From: Mycobacteroides saopaulense
GTDB taxonomy: Bacteria > Actinomycetota > Actinomycetes > Mycobacteriales > Mycobacteriaceae
Assembly: GCF_001456355.1 (NCBI RefSeq)
Contig: NZ_CP010271.1
Location: 4,526,001-4,590,000, forward strand
DNA length: 64,000 bases
Direction: 5' to 3'
The translations under genes were made by a program, and so were the position numbers. The notes under the pieces were generated by a model. It was not told the origin of the DNA, did not search any database, and saw only the letters and a program-made list of their open reading frames with translations. How positions within the stretch are numbered: the first letter of the stretch is position 1; each line of letters begins with the position of its first letter. Below, in pieces: positions 20,567 through 29,868 of the stretch.

Positions 20567-20927
20567 CCTGATCTGCCGCGGTCGCCTTGCGCCGTGACCG
20601 CGTCATGGCCAGGCGGCGCTCACGCGTTGTCATGGCGCCCCAAACACCGTGGGGCTCATCAGTTCTTATAGCGTGGGCGGCGCACTGTCTTCGCACCGGA
20701 CAATCGTTGCAGATCTGCTTGGCCTGCACCTCGTACTGCTTGCGGATTGCTCCACGCTGGCTCTCCGCGTGGTAGAAGATGTCCGTCGACATTCCGCGAC
20801 AGATCGCCTTCACCTGCCACTCCAGTTCGTGCAACGCAGGTTCCGCACCACGAAACTTCGGTCGTGTCACGGCCTGACCCCAGACCGGCTGCAAGCATTC
20901 GGGCGCGTCGATGCCATCCGCATCCAC
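20556..20927 (-). CDS. WhiB-family iron-sulfur transcription regulator
   Basis: Four cluster-binding cysteines are visible: Cys43 (AICRG), Cys73 and Cys76 (CNDC) and Cys82 (RRQC), followed by the GVWGA turn (94-98) and the basic tail RERRLAMTRSRRK. This is the complete WhiB pattern. The GTG at 20927 has no strong ribosome site and an upstream-shortened start is possible. 123 residues. Its 3' end overlaps that of the YhgE/Pip gene by 11 bases. Which WhiB subclass it belongs to is not clear from the motif alone. Confidence 0.92.
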   Translation of the reverse strand: MDADGIDAPECLQPVWGQAVTRPKFRGAEPALHELEWQVKAICRGMSTDIFYHAESQRGAIRKQYEVQAKQICNDCPVRRQCAAHAIRTDEPHGVWGAMTTRERRLAMTRSRRKATAADQVTS

Positions 20928-21004
20928 CGAGTCTGTAGCCGGAGTCCACCGCTACGCGATAGCCAGTTTGGACAATGTGCTCTGCGGAATTGACCAGACT
21001 GGCT

Positions 21005-22171
21005 CTAGGATTCGGCGGCGCCGATCACTATGGTGTGCCCGCCCGGAACAATGCCGTCTCGGCCGACGGGTGAGGCGACAGTCCAGGCGGCAACTGTGCC
21101 GGCCGCCGCAACACCCAGACAAATCACGGCATACCAGAGGCTTCCGGTTGGATCGCCATGCACGGTAACGCCGTTGGTCGCCTCAAAATAATCGGGCAAT
21201 GCGGTTACCCACAGTACCGTCATCACGGTCAGATAGATCCCGGCGTAGATCAGGATGCCCGGATGCGTGGTGTAACCGTTGGGGCCGTCCCGACGAGTCC
21301 GGCGCCATTGTGTGATCAGCACGGGCGCCGCCACCGCGACGAGAGCGAGCAGTTCCAGCGCGTACACAATGCCCACCACCGTGGTGCTACCCGATATCGC
21401 GCCGGCGATCGTGGCGGGCAACGGCAGCACCGCAGTCCCGATCGAGGCGAGCACGCCGATGACCACCGTACGCCAGACGATCTGGGCGCCGGTGAAGGAT
21501 TGGCCTTCGTCCACATGACGACCGACAAGCACCTGCGCACAGAATGCCAGGGACATCGGCCACAGCGCCGCGAACACGACCGCGCTGCCCATGGGCACCG
21601 AATCGAAGAACGGCTTGTTCAGCGGGTTGTCCAGAGTCCATTCCCACCAACGCAATTGCGGTCCGAGGTGATCGAAGATCTCGTAGAACGCGTGGTGTAT
21701 GAAGCCGACACAGATGGCGCCGACCAGGACACCATACCGCCGAAAGACCCCCAAAGACCGGACGATCTCGAAGGCGACGGTGGCCATCATCGGGTAGATC
21801 GCGATGATGTACAAAGGCAGCCGGCCCCAGAGGAAGTCCGCCGTGAATACGTTGTGCGCGAACATCGTATCGACGTGCTCGCTGATCCCGAACGGTCCGG
21901 GGAAATACAGTGGCGGTTCGATGATCAGCAGGTAGGCAATCGCCCCGAACCAGACCACAATGTTGGTGGGATCGTTGTGCCGGCGCAGCCGGACGATCGC
22001 ATACACCAGGGCCAACACCGCCCCGGCGATCACGGTGAGTTCCAGCACCGGCAAGGTCCAGTTCTCCAGCGAGAACGGGCTGCGTAGCACGGCGGGGCCT
22101 CCCGCGGTATCACACGAGAATCCCAGGCGCGCTGCTAACTCCGCGAATGTGGGCGCACACAGATCAGACAT
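21005..22171 (-). CDS. Multi-pass membrane protein, DUF455-gene partner
   Basis: About 388 residues with roughly ten hydrophobic segments and few long loops. Conserved-looking polar residues lie between helices (IEPPLYFPGPFG; FIHHAFYEIFDHLGP). The ATG at 22171 is chosen: it is preceded by GGGAG seven bases away and directly follows the stop of the upstream metal-dependent hydrolase gene at 22174, so translation is coupled. I do not recognise a transporter family; the His/Glu/Asp-rich HHAFYEIFDH could be a catalytic or metal site. The operon points to a joint role with the diiron-type protein. Confidence 0.72.
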   Translation of the reverse strand: MSDLCAPTFAELAARLGFSCDTAGGPAVLRSPFSLENWTLPVLELTVIAGAVLALVYAIVRLRRHNDPTNIVVWFGAIAYLLIIEPPLYFPGPFGISEHVDTMFAHNVFTADFLWGRLPLYIIAIYPMMATVAFEIVRSLGVFRRYGVLVGAICVGFIHHAFYEIFDHLGPQLRWWEWTLDNPLNKPFFDSVPMGSAVVFAALWPMSLAFCAQVLVGRHVDEGQSFTGAQIVWRTVVIGVLASIGTAVLPLPATIAGAISGSTTVVGIVYALELLALVAVAAPVLITQWRRTRRDGPNGYTTHPGILIYAGIYLTVMTVLWVTALPDYFEATNGVTVHGDPTGSLWYAVICLGVAAAGTVAAWTVASPVGRDGIVPGGHTIVIGAAES

Positions 22172-22173
22172 CG

Positions 22174-23109
22174 TCAGACTCCCGCTTGGACCGGTTGGTC
22201 GGCGGTGTACCACTGTGTGACTTCATAACCGGCCTCATACCGGGCGAACCATTCGTCTGCCAGCGCGGGCAGCTTCTCATGCGCCGGGTTATGGCCCGGA
22301 ATCTGACTGCGCACCGCGCCGGCCATCGCCACCATCACCTCGCGCACCGGCAGGTGGCGGAACGCATTCTCGATGGGACCCTCATACGGCGCGTCCGTGA
22401 ATGGGAGGCGCTGCAGCAGTGCCTTTTTCCGTGCCTGCATGCCGAACATCGATAGCGCGTCGATCTTCCGGTCTTCGAGGGGGACATGCTTGTTGAACCC
22501 TTCGCAGGCGACGCGCAGCACCGACCAGACATGCCTGAAGATCGATGGCGCCACCCGCATGCGGTACCAGGGGTCGTTGGCCACCGCGTCGTAGATGATC
22601 AGGGCCGAGCTGCGATGCTCGACCTCTTCGACGAAGTGCCACAGGAACAACGAGGCGACGCGGTCGTCACCCGGCGCGAACAGGCTGTCGTCATGATCGA
22701 GCATCAGCTTGAAAACCGGCGTGAACGTCGCCTCCAGATCTGCGGTGTAGGCCAGCCGGTACTTCAGGGGCTTGTTCGCGGTCAGGTCGTCGAAGGCGGC
22801 GATCACCTCGTCGAGAGTCTCCTTGAGTCCCGGATAACTCTTGATCAGTCCCTTGACGTGCTGACGATGGCCCATGGAGTGCTGACCCTCCTGCCGGACA
22901 AATGCCTCCGCCTCCTCGGCGATTGCCGAATCGGAGATCAGCGGCATGGCCTCGGGGATCATCTGGCCGATCATCTTCTCGAATGCGATTGCCAGGAAGG
23001 AGACGGCGTTGGCCATGCTCGAAAACGCCGGGTTGGACTCGTTCCACAGGAACGGGACGTGGTGATCGGCGAATGCGAACCGCAGCTTGCGCACGATGAG
23101 TTCCGTCAT
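22174..23109 (-). CDS. Metal-dependent hydrolase (ferritin-like diiron fold, COG3687 type)
   Basis: About 311 residues. The helices carry the carboxylate/His pattern of diiron proteins: EEAEAFVRQEGQH and FVEEVEHRSSALIIYDAV, plus ADLEATFTP. Family members are annotated as predicted metal-dependent hydrolases. ATG 23109 has AGCGAGG eight bases upstream; GTG 23118 is an alternative. It is the first gene of a two-gene operon with the membrane protein at 21005 and is divergent from a TetR gene at 23233, which probably regulates it. Confidence 0.82.
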   Translation of the reverse strand: MTELIVRKLRFAFADHHVPFLWNESNPAFSSMANAVSFLAIAFEKMIGQMIPEAMPLISDSAIAEEAEAFVRQEGQHSMGHRQHVKGLIKSYPGLKETLDEVIAAFDDLTANKPLKYRLAYTADLEATFTPVFKLMLDHDDSLFAPGDDRVASLFLWHFVEEVEHRSSALIIYDAVANDPWYRMRVAPSIFRHVWSVLRVACEGFNKHVPLEDRKIDALSMFGMQARKKALLQRLPFTDAPYEGPIENAFRHLPVREVMVAMAGAVRSQIPGHNPAHEKLPALADEWFARYEAGYEVTQWYTADQPVQAGV

Positions 23110-23131
23110 GGAGGGCACCTCGCTTGAACAT

Positions 23132-23151
23132 ACAATAAGACAGTTATTTGT
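23132..23151. promoter_or_regulatory. Possible TetR operator
   Basis: An A/T-rich imperfect inverted repeat, AATAA and TTATT around a 5-base centre (23134-23148), extends to ACAATAA and TTATTTGT. It lies between the divergent metal-hydrolase and TetR genes. Confidence 0.35.
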
Positions 23152-23232
23152 TGCTCTGTATGATTACTAGAACGAGCCGCCGGTGTCAACGGCGATATGC
23201 TGCATAGATGCCCGCGATCGGAGAGTTCAGCG

Positions 23233-23838
23233 ATGGCGCGTAGGCGGGGGTGGGACGGACAACCGCCCAGCAGCGACGAGGAGGCTTCCGAGCGGATCGT
23301 CGGCGCGGCGGTGAAGCTGATCGGCGAGACGGGTGCGGCGGTCAGCCTTGCCGATGTCGCGGCCGAACTCGGCGTCATCCGGCAGACCGTCTATCGGTAC
23401 TTCCCCACGGCCGACGCGCTCATGCACGCGGCGTCCATCGCGTCGGTCGACGGCTTCCTGGACCGGCTGACAGGGGTGGTACGGGGTATCACCGATCCTG
23501 CCGAGGCACTCACCGAAGGTGTGCTCTACACCCTGGAAGAGGTCACTCGTACGCCGCATTTGGGCATCATGATGTCCGAACCGTACGCGCACTCGCACAC
23601 GAGCGACATGACCTCCGACGAAGCCCAAGCATTCGGTCTGCGCATGCTCGGCCGGTTCGACGTGGACTGGGACCGGTACGGCTACGACGACGCTGCCAAA
23701 CGTGGGCTCGTGGAGTTTGCGCTACGAATCATGTTGTCGTTCTTCGTCTCCCCTAATGAGGCCACACGCTCCCGGGACGAGCTGCGCCGCTTCCTCAGGC
23801 GTTGGCTCGGAGGAGCCATTCTCGCTCAGGAGCGTTAA
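23233..23838 (+). CDS. TetR-family repressor
   Basis: About 201 residues. N-terminal HTH: ERIVGAAVKLIGETGAAVSLADVAAELGVIRQTVYRYFPTADALMHAA. The C-terminal domain is of the type found near mycobacterial lipid or diiron genes. The Met at 23233 is chosen because GGAGAG precedes it. It is divergent from the metal-dependent hydrolase/membrane protein operon, its likely target. The ligand is unknown. Confidence 0.9.
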   Translation: MARRRGWDGQPPSSDEEASERIVGAAVKLIGETGAAVSLADVAAELGVIRQTVYRYFPTADALMHAASIASVDGFLDRLTGVVRGITDPAEALTEGVLYTLEEVTRTPHLGIMMSEPYAHSHTSDMTSDEAQAFGLRMLGRFDVDWDRYGYDDAAKRGLVEFALRIMLSFFVSPNEATRSRDELRRFLRRWLGGAILAQER

Positions 23839-23914
23839 TTAATCGCGATACTCGTTACCAATAATCGTTTCTATCGTCTTTCGCAATCAGTCTGTGCCGT
23901 CCTACCTTCGCTGT

Positions 23915-24607
23915 ATGAAGCAGATCAATCGACGCACCGTGCTCGGTGGTGCCGGTGTGGCGGGAGTCGCGGCCGTCGCCGGCGCGGGTGCCGACCGCGC
24001 ATTGTCTTCCCCCCGCTTCCGTGACGACGTGAAGGACCCGACCGTGACCGATGACCCCGCCCGCTTTGGCGATCCCCGCATCCCCGCCGAACTGAACACC
24101 GCCCAACCACACCTGTTTCACCTTGGCGCCCTCGCCCCACAGACGTTCGACGGCGGAGACTTGCGCCAGGCCCATGAGGGGAACTTCCCCATCCTCACCG
24201 GCCAGCAGGCCAGTGTGGTCATGGTGACCCTGCAACCGGGCGGAATCCGCGAACCGCATTGGCATCCCAGCGCCTGGGAGGTCAACATCATCACCAGCGG
24301 TGTGGCGAAGTGGACCCTATTGGATCCGGAAGGACACAACGAAACCTTCGACGCCCACGTCGGTGACGTCGTCTTCGCGCCACAGGGATCGCTGCACTAC
24401 TTCGAGAACAAGGGCACCGAAGATCTGAAGCTGCTGATCGTGTTCAATGCCAGCACCGCAGAAGGCAAGGACGACATCGGCATTGGTGCCTCGATAAGCA
24501 AGCTCCCGCCAGACGTGCTGGCCGCGGTGTTCGGGGTACCGACAGAAACATTCGCGGCATTCAAGAAGATCGACCAGTCGGTGACGATCTTGCGCAGGAC
24601 CACGTAG
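23915..24607 (+). CDS. Tat-exported cupin (oxalate-decarboxylase-like, single cupin)
   Basis: The N-terminus NRRTVLGGAGVAGVAAVAG is a Tat signal with twin Arg and an Ala/Gly hydrophobic core. The cupin metal site is complete: HWHPSAWE (His, His, Glu) and the later HYF histidine after VVFAPQGSL. Bacterial oxalate decarboxylases are bicupins of about twice this size; this 230-residue protein has one cupin domain, so the reaction is uncertain. The ATG at 23915 has no ribosome site upstream and may be leaderless. It is 76 bases after the TetR gene. Confidence 0.82.
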   Translation: MKQINRRTVLGGAGVAGVAAVAGAGADRALSSPRFRDDVKDPTVTDDPARFGDPRIPAELNTAQPHLFHLGALAPQTFDGGDLRQAHEGNFPILTGQQASVVMVTLQPGGIREPHWHPSAWEVNIITSGVAKWTLLDPEGHNETFDAHVGDVVFAPQGSLHYFENKGTEDLKLLIVFNASTAEGKDDIGIGASISKLPPDVLAAVFGVPTETFAAFKKIDQSVTILRRTT

Positions 24608-24683
24608 ACGTAGACCCCCTCCGCGCGTTCCGTGGCGCTAGCCTTACTTCCCGGCAGCGGTCCGTGCGGCTATGGAGGAGAAG

Positions 24684-25979
24684 GTGGCCACATCCCGATG
24701 CCGTCGGGTGTCGTTGAAGGCCCGACGCGCCCTGGTGTTGAGCCATCGATGGGTCGGTCTGGTTTGTGGGCTCCTCGTGGTGATCGTCAGCACCAGCGGT
24801 GCTCTCCTGGTCTACCAGCCGGAGCTGCTGCGAGCACTGCACCCCACGATGTTTCACTCCACCCCTACGGACAAACCCGCCGGATTCGCGCAGGCCATCG
24901 CCGAGGTGCGGGCGCACTACCCCGAAATCGAAATTGCGAGTGCGTCTCTGAAGGACGGTGTGTATCTGCTGCACGCCTCGTCGGGCACACACGACACCTT
25001 TTTCGTCGACGCGGGAACAGGCCTGCTCAACGGGCGGGCCGATCTCGGAGCGGGCGTGCTGGGGTTCCTGGTCAACATGCACGATTGCGGATTCACCTGC
25101 GAGGGCTACAGCGGATACCTGCCGCTTCTCGCGCAGCCGTGCCCACTGGCGCAACTGGATGCGTTCTCCGGATTGTCCTGGGGTGCATCCCTTCTGGCCT
25201 TGGCCGCCGTCATTCTGCTGGTGCTGGCGATTCCCGCACCGTTCATTTGGTGGAAGGCGATTCGCAAGCTGCGCAATGCTCTTCGCGTGCGGTGGCGGTC
25301 CGGGCGTTTCGCCCGGGATTTCGATCTGCATGCCGTCGTGGGCGTCGTCGCCACCGGGCCGCTGCTCATATGGGCACTGACCGGCCTGCAATTCGAGGTT
25401 CCCGGACTCACCACCCTCTGGTATTCGGTGACCGGCGGGCAGGCCTCCGCGGGCACCTTCAGCGCCGGCCACGGCGATCGCGGGGTCACCGTCGAGAGCG
25501 CAATGAGCGCCGCCGCGAGCCAATTCCCCGGCGCCAAGGTCACCTGGGTAGGCCTGCCGGACGAGGACAATACGTTCTACACTGTTGACCTGCTGGACCC
25601 CAACGGCCCGGATCTTCGTGCGCATGGTCTCAACTACCACGGCAACCGCTCGGTGGGCGTGGACGCCCACGACGCCGGCCACGTGCAGGTGCTCCGAGGA
25701 AAACCGGTGACCACCTCGAACACCATTGCCGACGAATGGGCCGGTCCCGCTGCTCATTTCGGGCTTGCCGTGAACGGCTACTGGCGCACAATCTGGTTCA
25801 TTCTCGGGATGGCGCCCCTGCTGCTCGCACTCACGGGCCTCAGCACCTGGCAGTGGCGCCGCCGTGCCCGCCTCCGCGCCCGTGTCAGGAACGCGCGGAT
25901 TCCCGACGCGGACGGGACAACACCCGCGTCGGCCACCAGAACCACGTCCCCAACAACCGGACCAGTGAAGGCACGATGA
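24684..25979 (+). CDS. PepSY-associated transmembrane protein
   Basis: About 431 residues with the PepSY_TM layout. An N-terminal helix (HRWVGLVCGLLVVIVSTSGALLVYQPELL), an extracytoplasmic PepSY domain, helices with FDLHAVVGVVATGPLLIWALTGL, a second PepSY region and a final helix before an Arg-rich tail. Conserved His residues in the helices recall haem-binding or ferric-reductase-like relatives. The GTG at 24684 has GGAGG five bases before it (24674-24678); an ATG lies at 24672. Its 3' end overlaps the convergent mmpL gene by 95 bases. Confidence 0.82.
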   Translation: MATSRCRRVSLKARRALVLSHRWVGLVCGLLVVIVSTSGALLVYQPELLRALHPTMFHSTPTDKPAGFAQAIAEVRAHYPEIEIASASLKDGVYLLHASSGTHDTFFVDAGTGLLNGRADLGAGVLGFLVNMHDCGFTCEGYSGYLPLLAQPCPLAQLDAFSGLSWGASLLALAAVILLVLAIPAPFIWWKAIRKLRNALRVRWRSGRFARDFDLHAVVGVVATGPLLIWALTGLQFEVPGLTTLWYSVTGGQASAGTFSAGHGDRGVTVESAMSAAASQFPGAKVTWVGLPDEDNTFYTVDLLDPNGPDLRAHGLNYHGNRSVGVDAHDAGHVQVLRGKPVTTSNTIADEWAGPAAHFGLAVNGYWRTIWFILGMAPLLLALTGLSTWQWRRRARLRARVRNARIPDADGTTPASATRTTSPTTGPVKAR

Positions 25980-28707
25980 ACGAGCGCACGATCAGCGTGT
26001 CGAGCAGCAGACCGATACACACGGTGGTTCCCACCTGACCGATGGTGCGCAGATCACTCGACAACATCGCCAGCATCGTGAACGCGAAGACCAATCCGGC
26101 CGACGTCACCACGCCGCCTGTGCTTCCCAACGCCCGAATGAGACCGGTGTTCAGGCCCGCATGGGTCTCCTCTTTGAGACGGGCGATCAGCAGCAGGTTG
26201 TAGTCCGAACCCACCGCCACCAGGATGATGAACGTCAACGGCAGGATCAACCAGTGCAGCGGCAGGCCGACGAGGTGCTGCCAGATCAGCACCGAGAGGC
26301 CGAACGCCCCCGCGAACGAGAAGGCCACCGTGCCGATGATGACGAAGGGCGCCACCAGACTTCGCGTGATCACCATCATGATCAGGAAGATCAGGGTGAA
26401 CGCCGCGATCGCGGCGATGAGCAGATCGGAAGCGGCGTATTCCTTGATGTCCTTGTTGTTGGACCCGGCGCCGCCGATATAAACCTTCGACCCGGCCAGT
26501 GAGGTCTCCTTCAGCGCCGTCGTGATGGCATCCGGGAACTCGTCGACGTGCTCGATGCCCTCCGGCCCCATGGCATTACCCATGTGGGTGACGATGAACC
26601 GGGCCGCCTTGCCATCCGGTGACATCATCAGTGTCATACCGGTTTTGATGTCCTCGTTGTCGAACGCCTCGTGCGGTATGTAGAAGAAGTCGTCGCTGCG
26701 GGATGCGTCGAAGTCGTTACCTACGTTGATCATGTCGTCGAAGGTCTGATCCGTGGCCGTGGCCTGCAGATTCGTCTGACCGTAGGTGTTGACGATGAGG
26801 GCCTGCAGGGCCTCCTGGTCGTTGGCGGTCAGCTTCAGTAGCGCCACCATCTGCGGTAGCAGCTTGTCCACTGCCTCCAGCGAGCCCACCGCGTCTTTGA
26901 TGTCGGCCGCCAGTTTGTCGATGCTGTCGAGCATGTCGAACAGAGATCTGAAGGACCAGCACACCGGGATGTCGAAACAGTGTGGCTCCCAATAGAAGTA
27001 GTTGCGCAGCGGGCGCATGAAGTCGTCCAGGTTTGCGACCTTCTCGTTCATGTCCTGGGTGACCTGCTGCATGTCCTCCATCGTCACGACGGTGTTATGC
27101 ATTTCGTCGGCCAGCTTCTGCGTGAGATCCGTGGTCTGCCGCAGCACCTGCACCGAGTGCGCCATGATCTGCGCTTGCCTGTCGGTGTTCGCGTTCTGCG
27201 CCTTGGTGAACGGGAGCTGTTGACCGTTTCCACTGCCCTGCGTGGTGAACAGGTAAGGCAGCGAAGCATGTTCAAGCGCACGCCCCATGGGCCGGGTGAT
27301 GCTCTGCACCATCGCGACACCGGGAAGCCGAACGAGGCTCTTGGACACCCGGTCCAACGAGATGAAGTCGGCGGAGTTGCGCATGTCGTGATCCGATTCG
27401 ACCATGAGCATCTCGGTGAACAGCTTGCTCGGCGGGAAGTGCCGATCCGCGGCCGCAAATCCCTCCTTGGCGGGGGCATCCGACGGCTGATAGGCACGGT
27501 CGTCGTAACTCACCTGGTAGGTCGGCACGAAGACCGCTCCAACCAGAACCGCTGCGGCACTTGCCACCAGGATCGGCTTGGGCCAACGCACCACGCTGGC
27601 CCCGATGCGCCGGTACAGGTGCGCCTTGGCCTTCTGCTTGGGATCGAACAGACCAAACAGGCTGCCCAGGTGCAGCATGGCCGGCCCGAGGGTAAGCGCC
27701 GCGGCGATGGTCAGCAACATGCCGATGGCGACGGCCGGGCCCATGGTGTGGAAGTAGTTGAGCCGCGCGAAGCTCAGGCACAGACCCGCCCCGGCGATCG
27801 TCAAGCCTGACCCGATGATGACGTGGGAAACACCGCGGTAGGCCCCATAGAACGCGTCCTCGCGACTCAATCCTGAGTTCCGCGCCTCGTGATATCGACC
27901 CAACAGGAAGATGCCGTAGTCGGTACCAGCACCGAGCGTCAGCGAGATGACGATATTGACGGCGAACGAGGACAGCTCGATGTATCCGAAGTGCCCGAGA
28001 GTGGCGACAACTCCTCGGGCGACCAACATCTCGACCAAGACGCCGAACAGCGGTACCAGCATCGTGGTGACGGAGCGGTACACCATGAGCAGCATGAAGA
28101 TGATGAGGAAGATCGTCACGATCGTGATGTTGTTCAGGCTCGAGTTCGCGACGCTCAACGTGTCCGAGGCAAGCGGAGCTGCCCCACTGACATAGACCGT
28201 CAGTCCGGGCGGCGGCGTGTCCTTGTCGATCAGATCCTTTACCGCGTCAACGGATTTGTTTGCCTGCATCTGACCGATATCGCCCGCCAGGCGCAATAGC
28301 ACAAACGCGGACTTGCCATCCAGGCTCTGCGCCCCGGCCGCGGTGATCGGCTTACCCCAGGTGTCCATCACGTATTGCACGTGCTCGGTGTCGTTCTTGA
28401 GCCTGTGCACCAGGTCGTCGTAGTACCGGTGATCCGCCTCGTCCAGCGGCCGGTCGGCTTCCAGCACGAGCATGGTCAGGCTGGTGGACGTGGATTCGTG
28501 GAACTTCTCCCCGATCTGCAGCATCGCCCGCTGCGACGGGGCGTAGTGCGGGATCATCGGGCCGGCCAGCTCAGCCGCAACGTCTTCCACGTGCGGCACA
28601 AAGGTATTGGTCGTCACGGCGACAATGGCCCAGAACACGATGATGGGCACCGCGAAGACGCGGACCATCCGGGGAACGAAGGGGCGCTTGACCCGGTGCT
28701 CGCTCAT
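25885..28707 (-). CDS. MmpL-family RND transporter
   Basis: About 940 residues with the same domain order as the 6404 MmpL: N-terminal helix, first periplasmic domain with QYVMDTWGKPITAAGAQS, helices with GTDYGIFLLGRYHEAR, a helical insert with NYFYWEPHCFDIPVC, and the second bundle with GSDYNLLLIARLKEE. Its ATG at 28707 overlaps the mmpS stop by four bases (ATGA). The two MmpL proteins in this window are clearly related but different. Substrate unknown. The last 95 bases overlap the PepSY gene on the other strand. Confidence 0.93.
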   Translation of the reverse strand: MSEHRVKRPFVPRMVRVFAVPIIVFWAIVAVTTNTFVPHVEDVAAELAGPMIPHYAPSQRAMLQIGEKFHESTSTSLTMLVLEADRPLDEADHRYYDDLVHRLKNDTEHVQYVMDTWGKPITAAGAQSLDGKSAFVLLRLAGDIGQMQANKSVDAVKDLIDKDTPPPGLTVYVSGAAPLASDTLSVANSSLNNITIVTIFLIIFMLLMVYRSVTTMLVPLFGVLVEMLVARGVVATLGHFGYIELSSFAVNIVISLTLGAGTDYGIFLLGRYHEARNSGLSREDAFYGAYRGVSHVIIGSGLTIAGAGLCLSFARLNYFHTMGPAVAIGMLLTIAAALTLGPAMLHLGSLFGLFDPKQKAKAHLYRRIGASVVRWPKPILVASAAAVLVGAVFVPTYQVSYDDRAYQPSDAPAKEGFAAADRHFPPSKLFTEMLMVESDHDMRNSADFISLDRVSKSLVRLPGVAMVQSITRPMGRALEHASLPYLFTTQGSGNGQQLPFTKAQNANTDRQAQIMAHSVQVLRQTTDLTQKLADEMHNTVVTMEDMQQVTQDMNEKVANLDDFMRPLRNYFYWEPHCFDIPVCWSFRSLFDMLDSIDKLAADIKDAVGSLEAVDKLLPQMVALLKLTANDQEALQALIVNTYGQTNLQATATDQTFDDMINVGNDFDASRSDDFFYIPHEAFDNEDIKTGMTLMMSPDGKAARFIVTHMGNAMGPEGIEHVDEFPDAITTALKETSLAGSKVYIGGAGSNNKDIKEYAASDLLIAAIAAFTLIFLIMMVITRSLVAPFVIIGTVAFSFAGAFGLSVLIWQHLVGLPLHWLILPLTFIILVAVGSDYNLLLIARLKEETHAGLNTGLIRALGSTGGVVTSAGLVFAFTMLAMLSSDLRTIGQVGTTVCIGLLLDTLIVRSFIVPSLVRLLGTWFWWPTRVLSRPRRESARS

Positions 28708-29171
28708 GCCGACTTCACCCGGCACATGACGTTCGCATCCGGATGATCGTCGGACTGTTCGTCGCGGACAACATCATTGACCCGTATGCGGCAGCCGATC
28801 TGACCGCCACGCACCTGCGCCGAGATGCTGCCCGACACCACGGTCAGTGTCGTGGTCTCCGTGTGCGACCACGGCAGGGCACTCAAGTCGACCTGATGGG
28901 GATGCCCGTCGATATCGACATAGCTCAACATCCCGCCGTTGCCCACTGAGCCGAACACCTCGTAGGTGAGCGTCTTGGGCGTGAATTCCGGTGGTGCCTG
29001 CGGCGGGTTCACGGTGATCACCGGCCCGGGTGCGGACAACTGGTGAACCTTCAACATCGAGCCCCCTGCCACGCCGAGCGCGATGACGGCGACCAGCGGC
29101 ATCCAGGCACGTGCCAGGAATGTCCTGCCAACCGAACGTGGACTCAACCCGACCACCCTCCCGGACTTCAC
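28704..29171 (-). CDS. MmpS-family membrane protein
   Basis: 155 residues: a basic N-terminus, one helix (WMPLVAVIALGVAGGSML), a Pro-rich linker, then the MmpS sandwich with LTYEVFGSVGNGGMLSYVD, a WSHTETTTLTV strand, and late cysteines in IGCRI and VMCRVK. Same features as the MmpS at 5964. The start is GTG 29171. It is translationally coupled to mmpL. An inverted repeat at 29181-29199 lies immediately upstream and is a likely repressor site. Confidence 0.88.
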   Translation of the reverse strand: MKSGRVVGLSPRSVGRTFLARAWMPLVAVIALGVAGGSMLKVHQLSAPGPVITVNPPQAPPEFTPKTLTYEVFGSVGNGGMLSYVDIDGHPHQVDLSALPWSHTETTTLTVVSGSISAQVRGGQIGCRIRVNDVVRDEQSDDHPDANVMCRVKSA

Positions 29172-29180
29172 GTCACGAGC

Positions 29181-29199
29181 ATGTCAACGGCATTGACAT
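29181..29199. promoter_or_regulatory. Palindromic operator before mmpS-mmpL
   Basis: ATGTCAA (29181-29187) and TTGACAT (29193-29199) form a perfect 7-base inverted repeat with a 5-base spacer, about ten bases upstream of the mmpS start. This is the size and place of a TetR-type site; no regulator gene is adjacent. Confidence 0.6.
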
Positions 29200-29281
29200 A
29201 AGTACGGTCGGAAATGTTATCAGCAGAACCTGGGAATGCACGCGCCAACTTCTGGCGCTCCGATAGTCCGTCAGATGAGCA

Positions 29282-29728
29282 TCACGAGGCCTGCGGGAGT
29301 CGTCCCTTCAGCCGCCTCATCCTGAGTACCTGTGCGGTGATGTTGATGGACGAGATCATGGGGATCACCCCGAGGAACGTTCGCTCGGAGGGGGTGGCGC
29401 CGTGCAGCTGCTCCATGCTGCCGAGTACGTAGAAGCAGCCCAGACTGAAAATCGTGGCCGGGATGGAGAACGCCCACAACGAACCCCGGTCGGCAATCGC
29501 CTGCCGTGCGAAGTGCAGCTCGTCCGGCGACATCGGCTCGCGTTTACGCACCTTACGCAGCACCGACGGGTAGCCGCCGAGCCGTTCCGCCAGCGGCGAC
29601 CCCTCTTGTTGCCTCAGGCGGGTGGTGTAGACGAACATGCAGGTGGCAAAGACCAGCAGGGCGACGAAGGCGAGTATCGCCAGGTGCCCGAAGAGGTGCC
29701 AGTTGTGCCCTAAGAAGTTCCAGTTCAT
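29282..29728 (-). CDS. Small membrane protein of unknown function
   Basis: 148 residues. An N-terminal helix (LFGHLAILAFVALLVFATCMFVY) is followed by a basic cytoplasmic stretch with a Gly-Gly-Tyr-Pro motif, then one or two helices (FSIPATIFSLGCFYVLG; FLGVIPMISSINI) and a basic C-terminus. An AAAGGG ribosome site precedes the ATG at 29728. It is divergent from the adenylate cyclase gene. I do not recognise the family. Orientation matches the mmpS gene but the 110-base gap and operator suggest a separate transcript. Confidence 0.65.
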   Translation of the reverse strand: MNWNFLGHNWHLFGHLAILAFVALLVFATCMFVYTTRLRQQEGSPLAERLGGYPSVLRKVRKREPMSPDELHFARQAIADRGSLWAFSIPATIFSLGCFYVLGSMEQLHGATPSERTFLGVIPMISSINITAQVLRMRRLKGRLPQAS

Positions 29729-29868
29729 CGCGCCATCCCTTTGCCTCGCTGTCGAGGAATCTCCTCAAATACTCGGGGTTTCCGCCAATCAAGTCAAGGT
29801 TCCTGACACTGCCGATGGCTCGCAGGGTTCGGCCGAGAAGCACGTCATCGGTGTGTTGTACTGGCGTC

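Noticed and set aside
29506..29868. Upstream extension of the adenylate cyclase frame
   Set aside because: Overlaps the membrane-protein gene on the opposite strand; the ATG at 29869 begins the recognisable protein.
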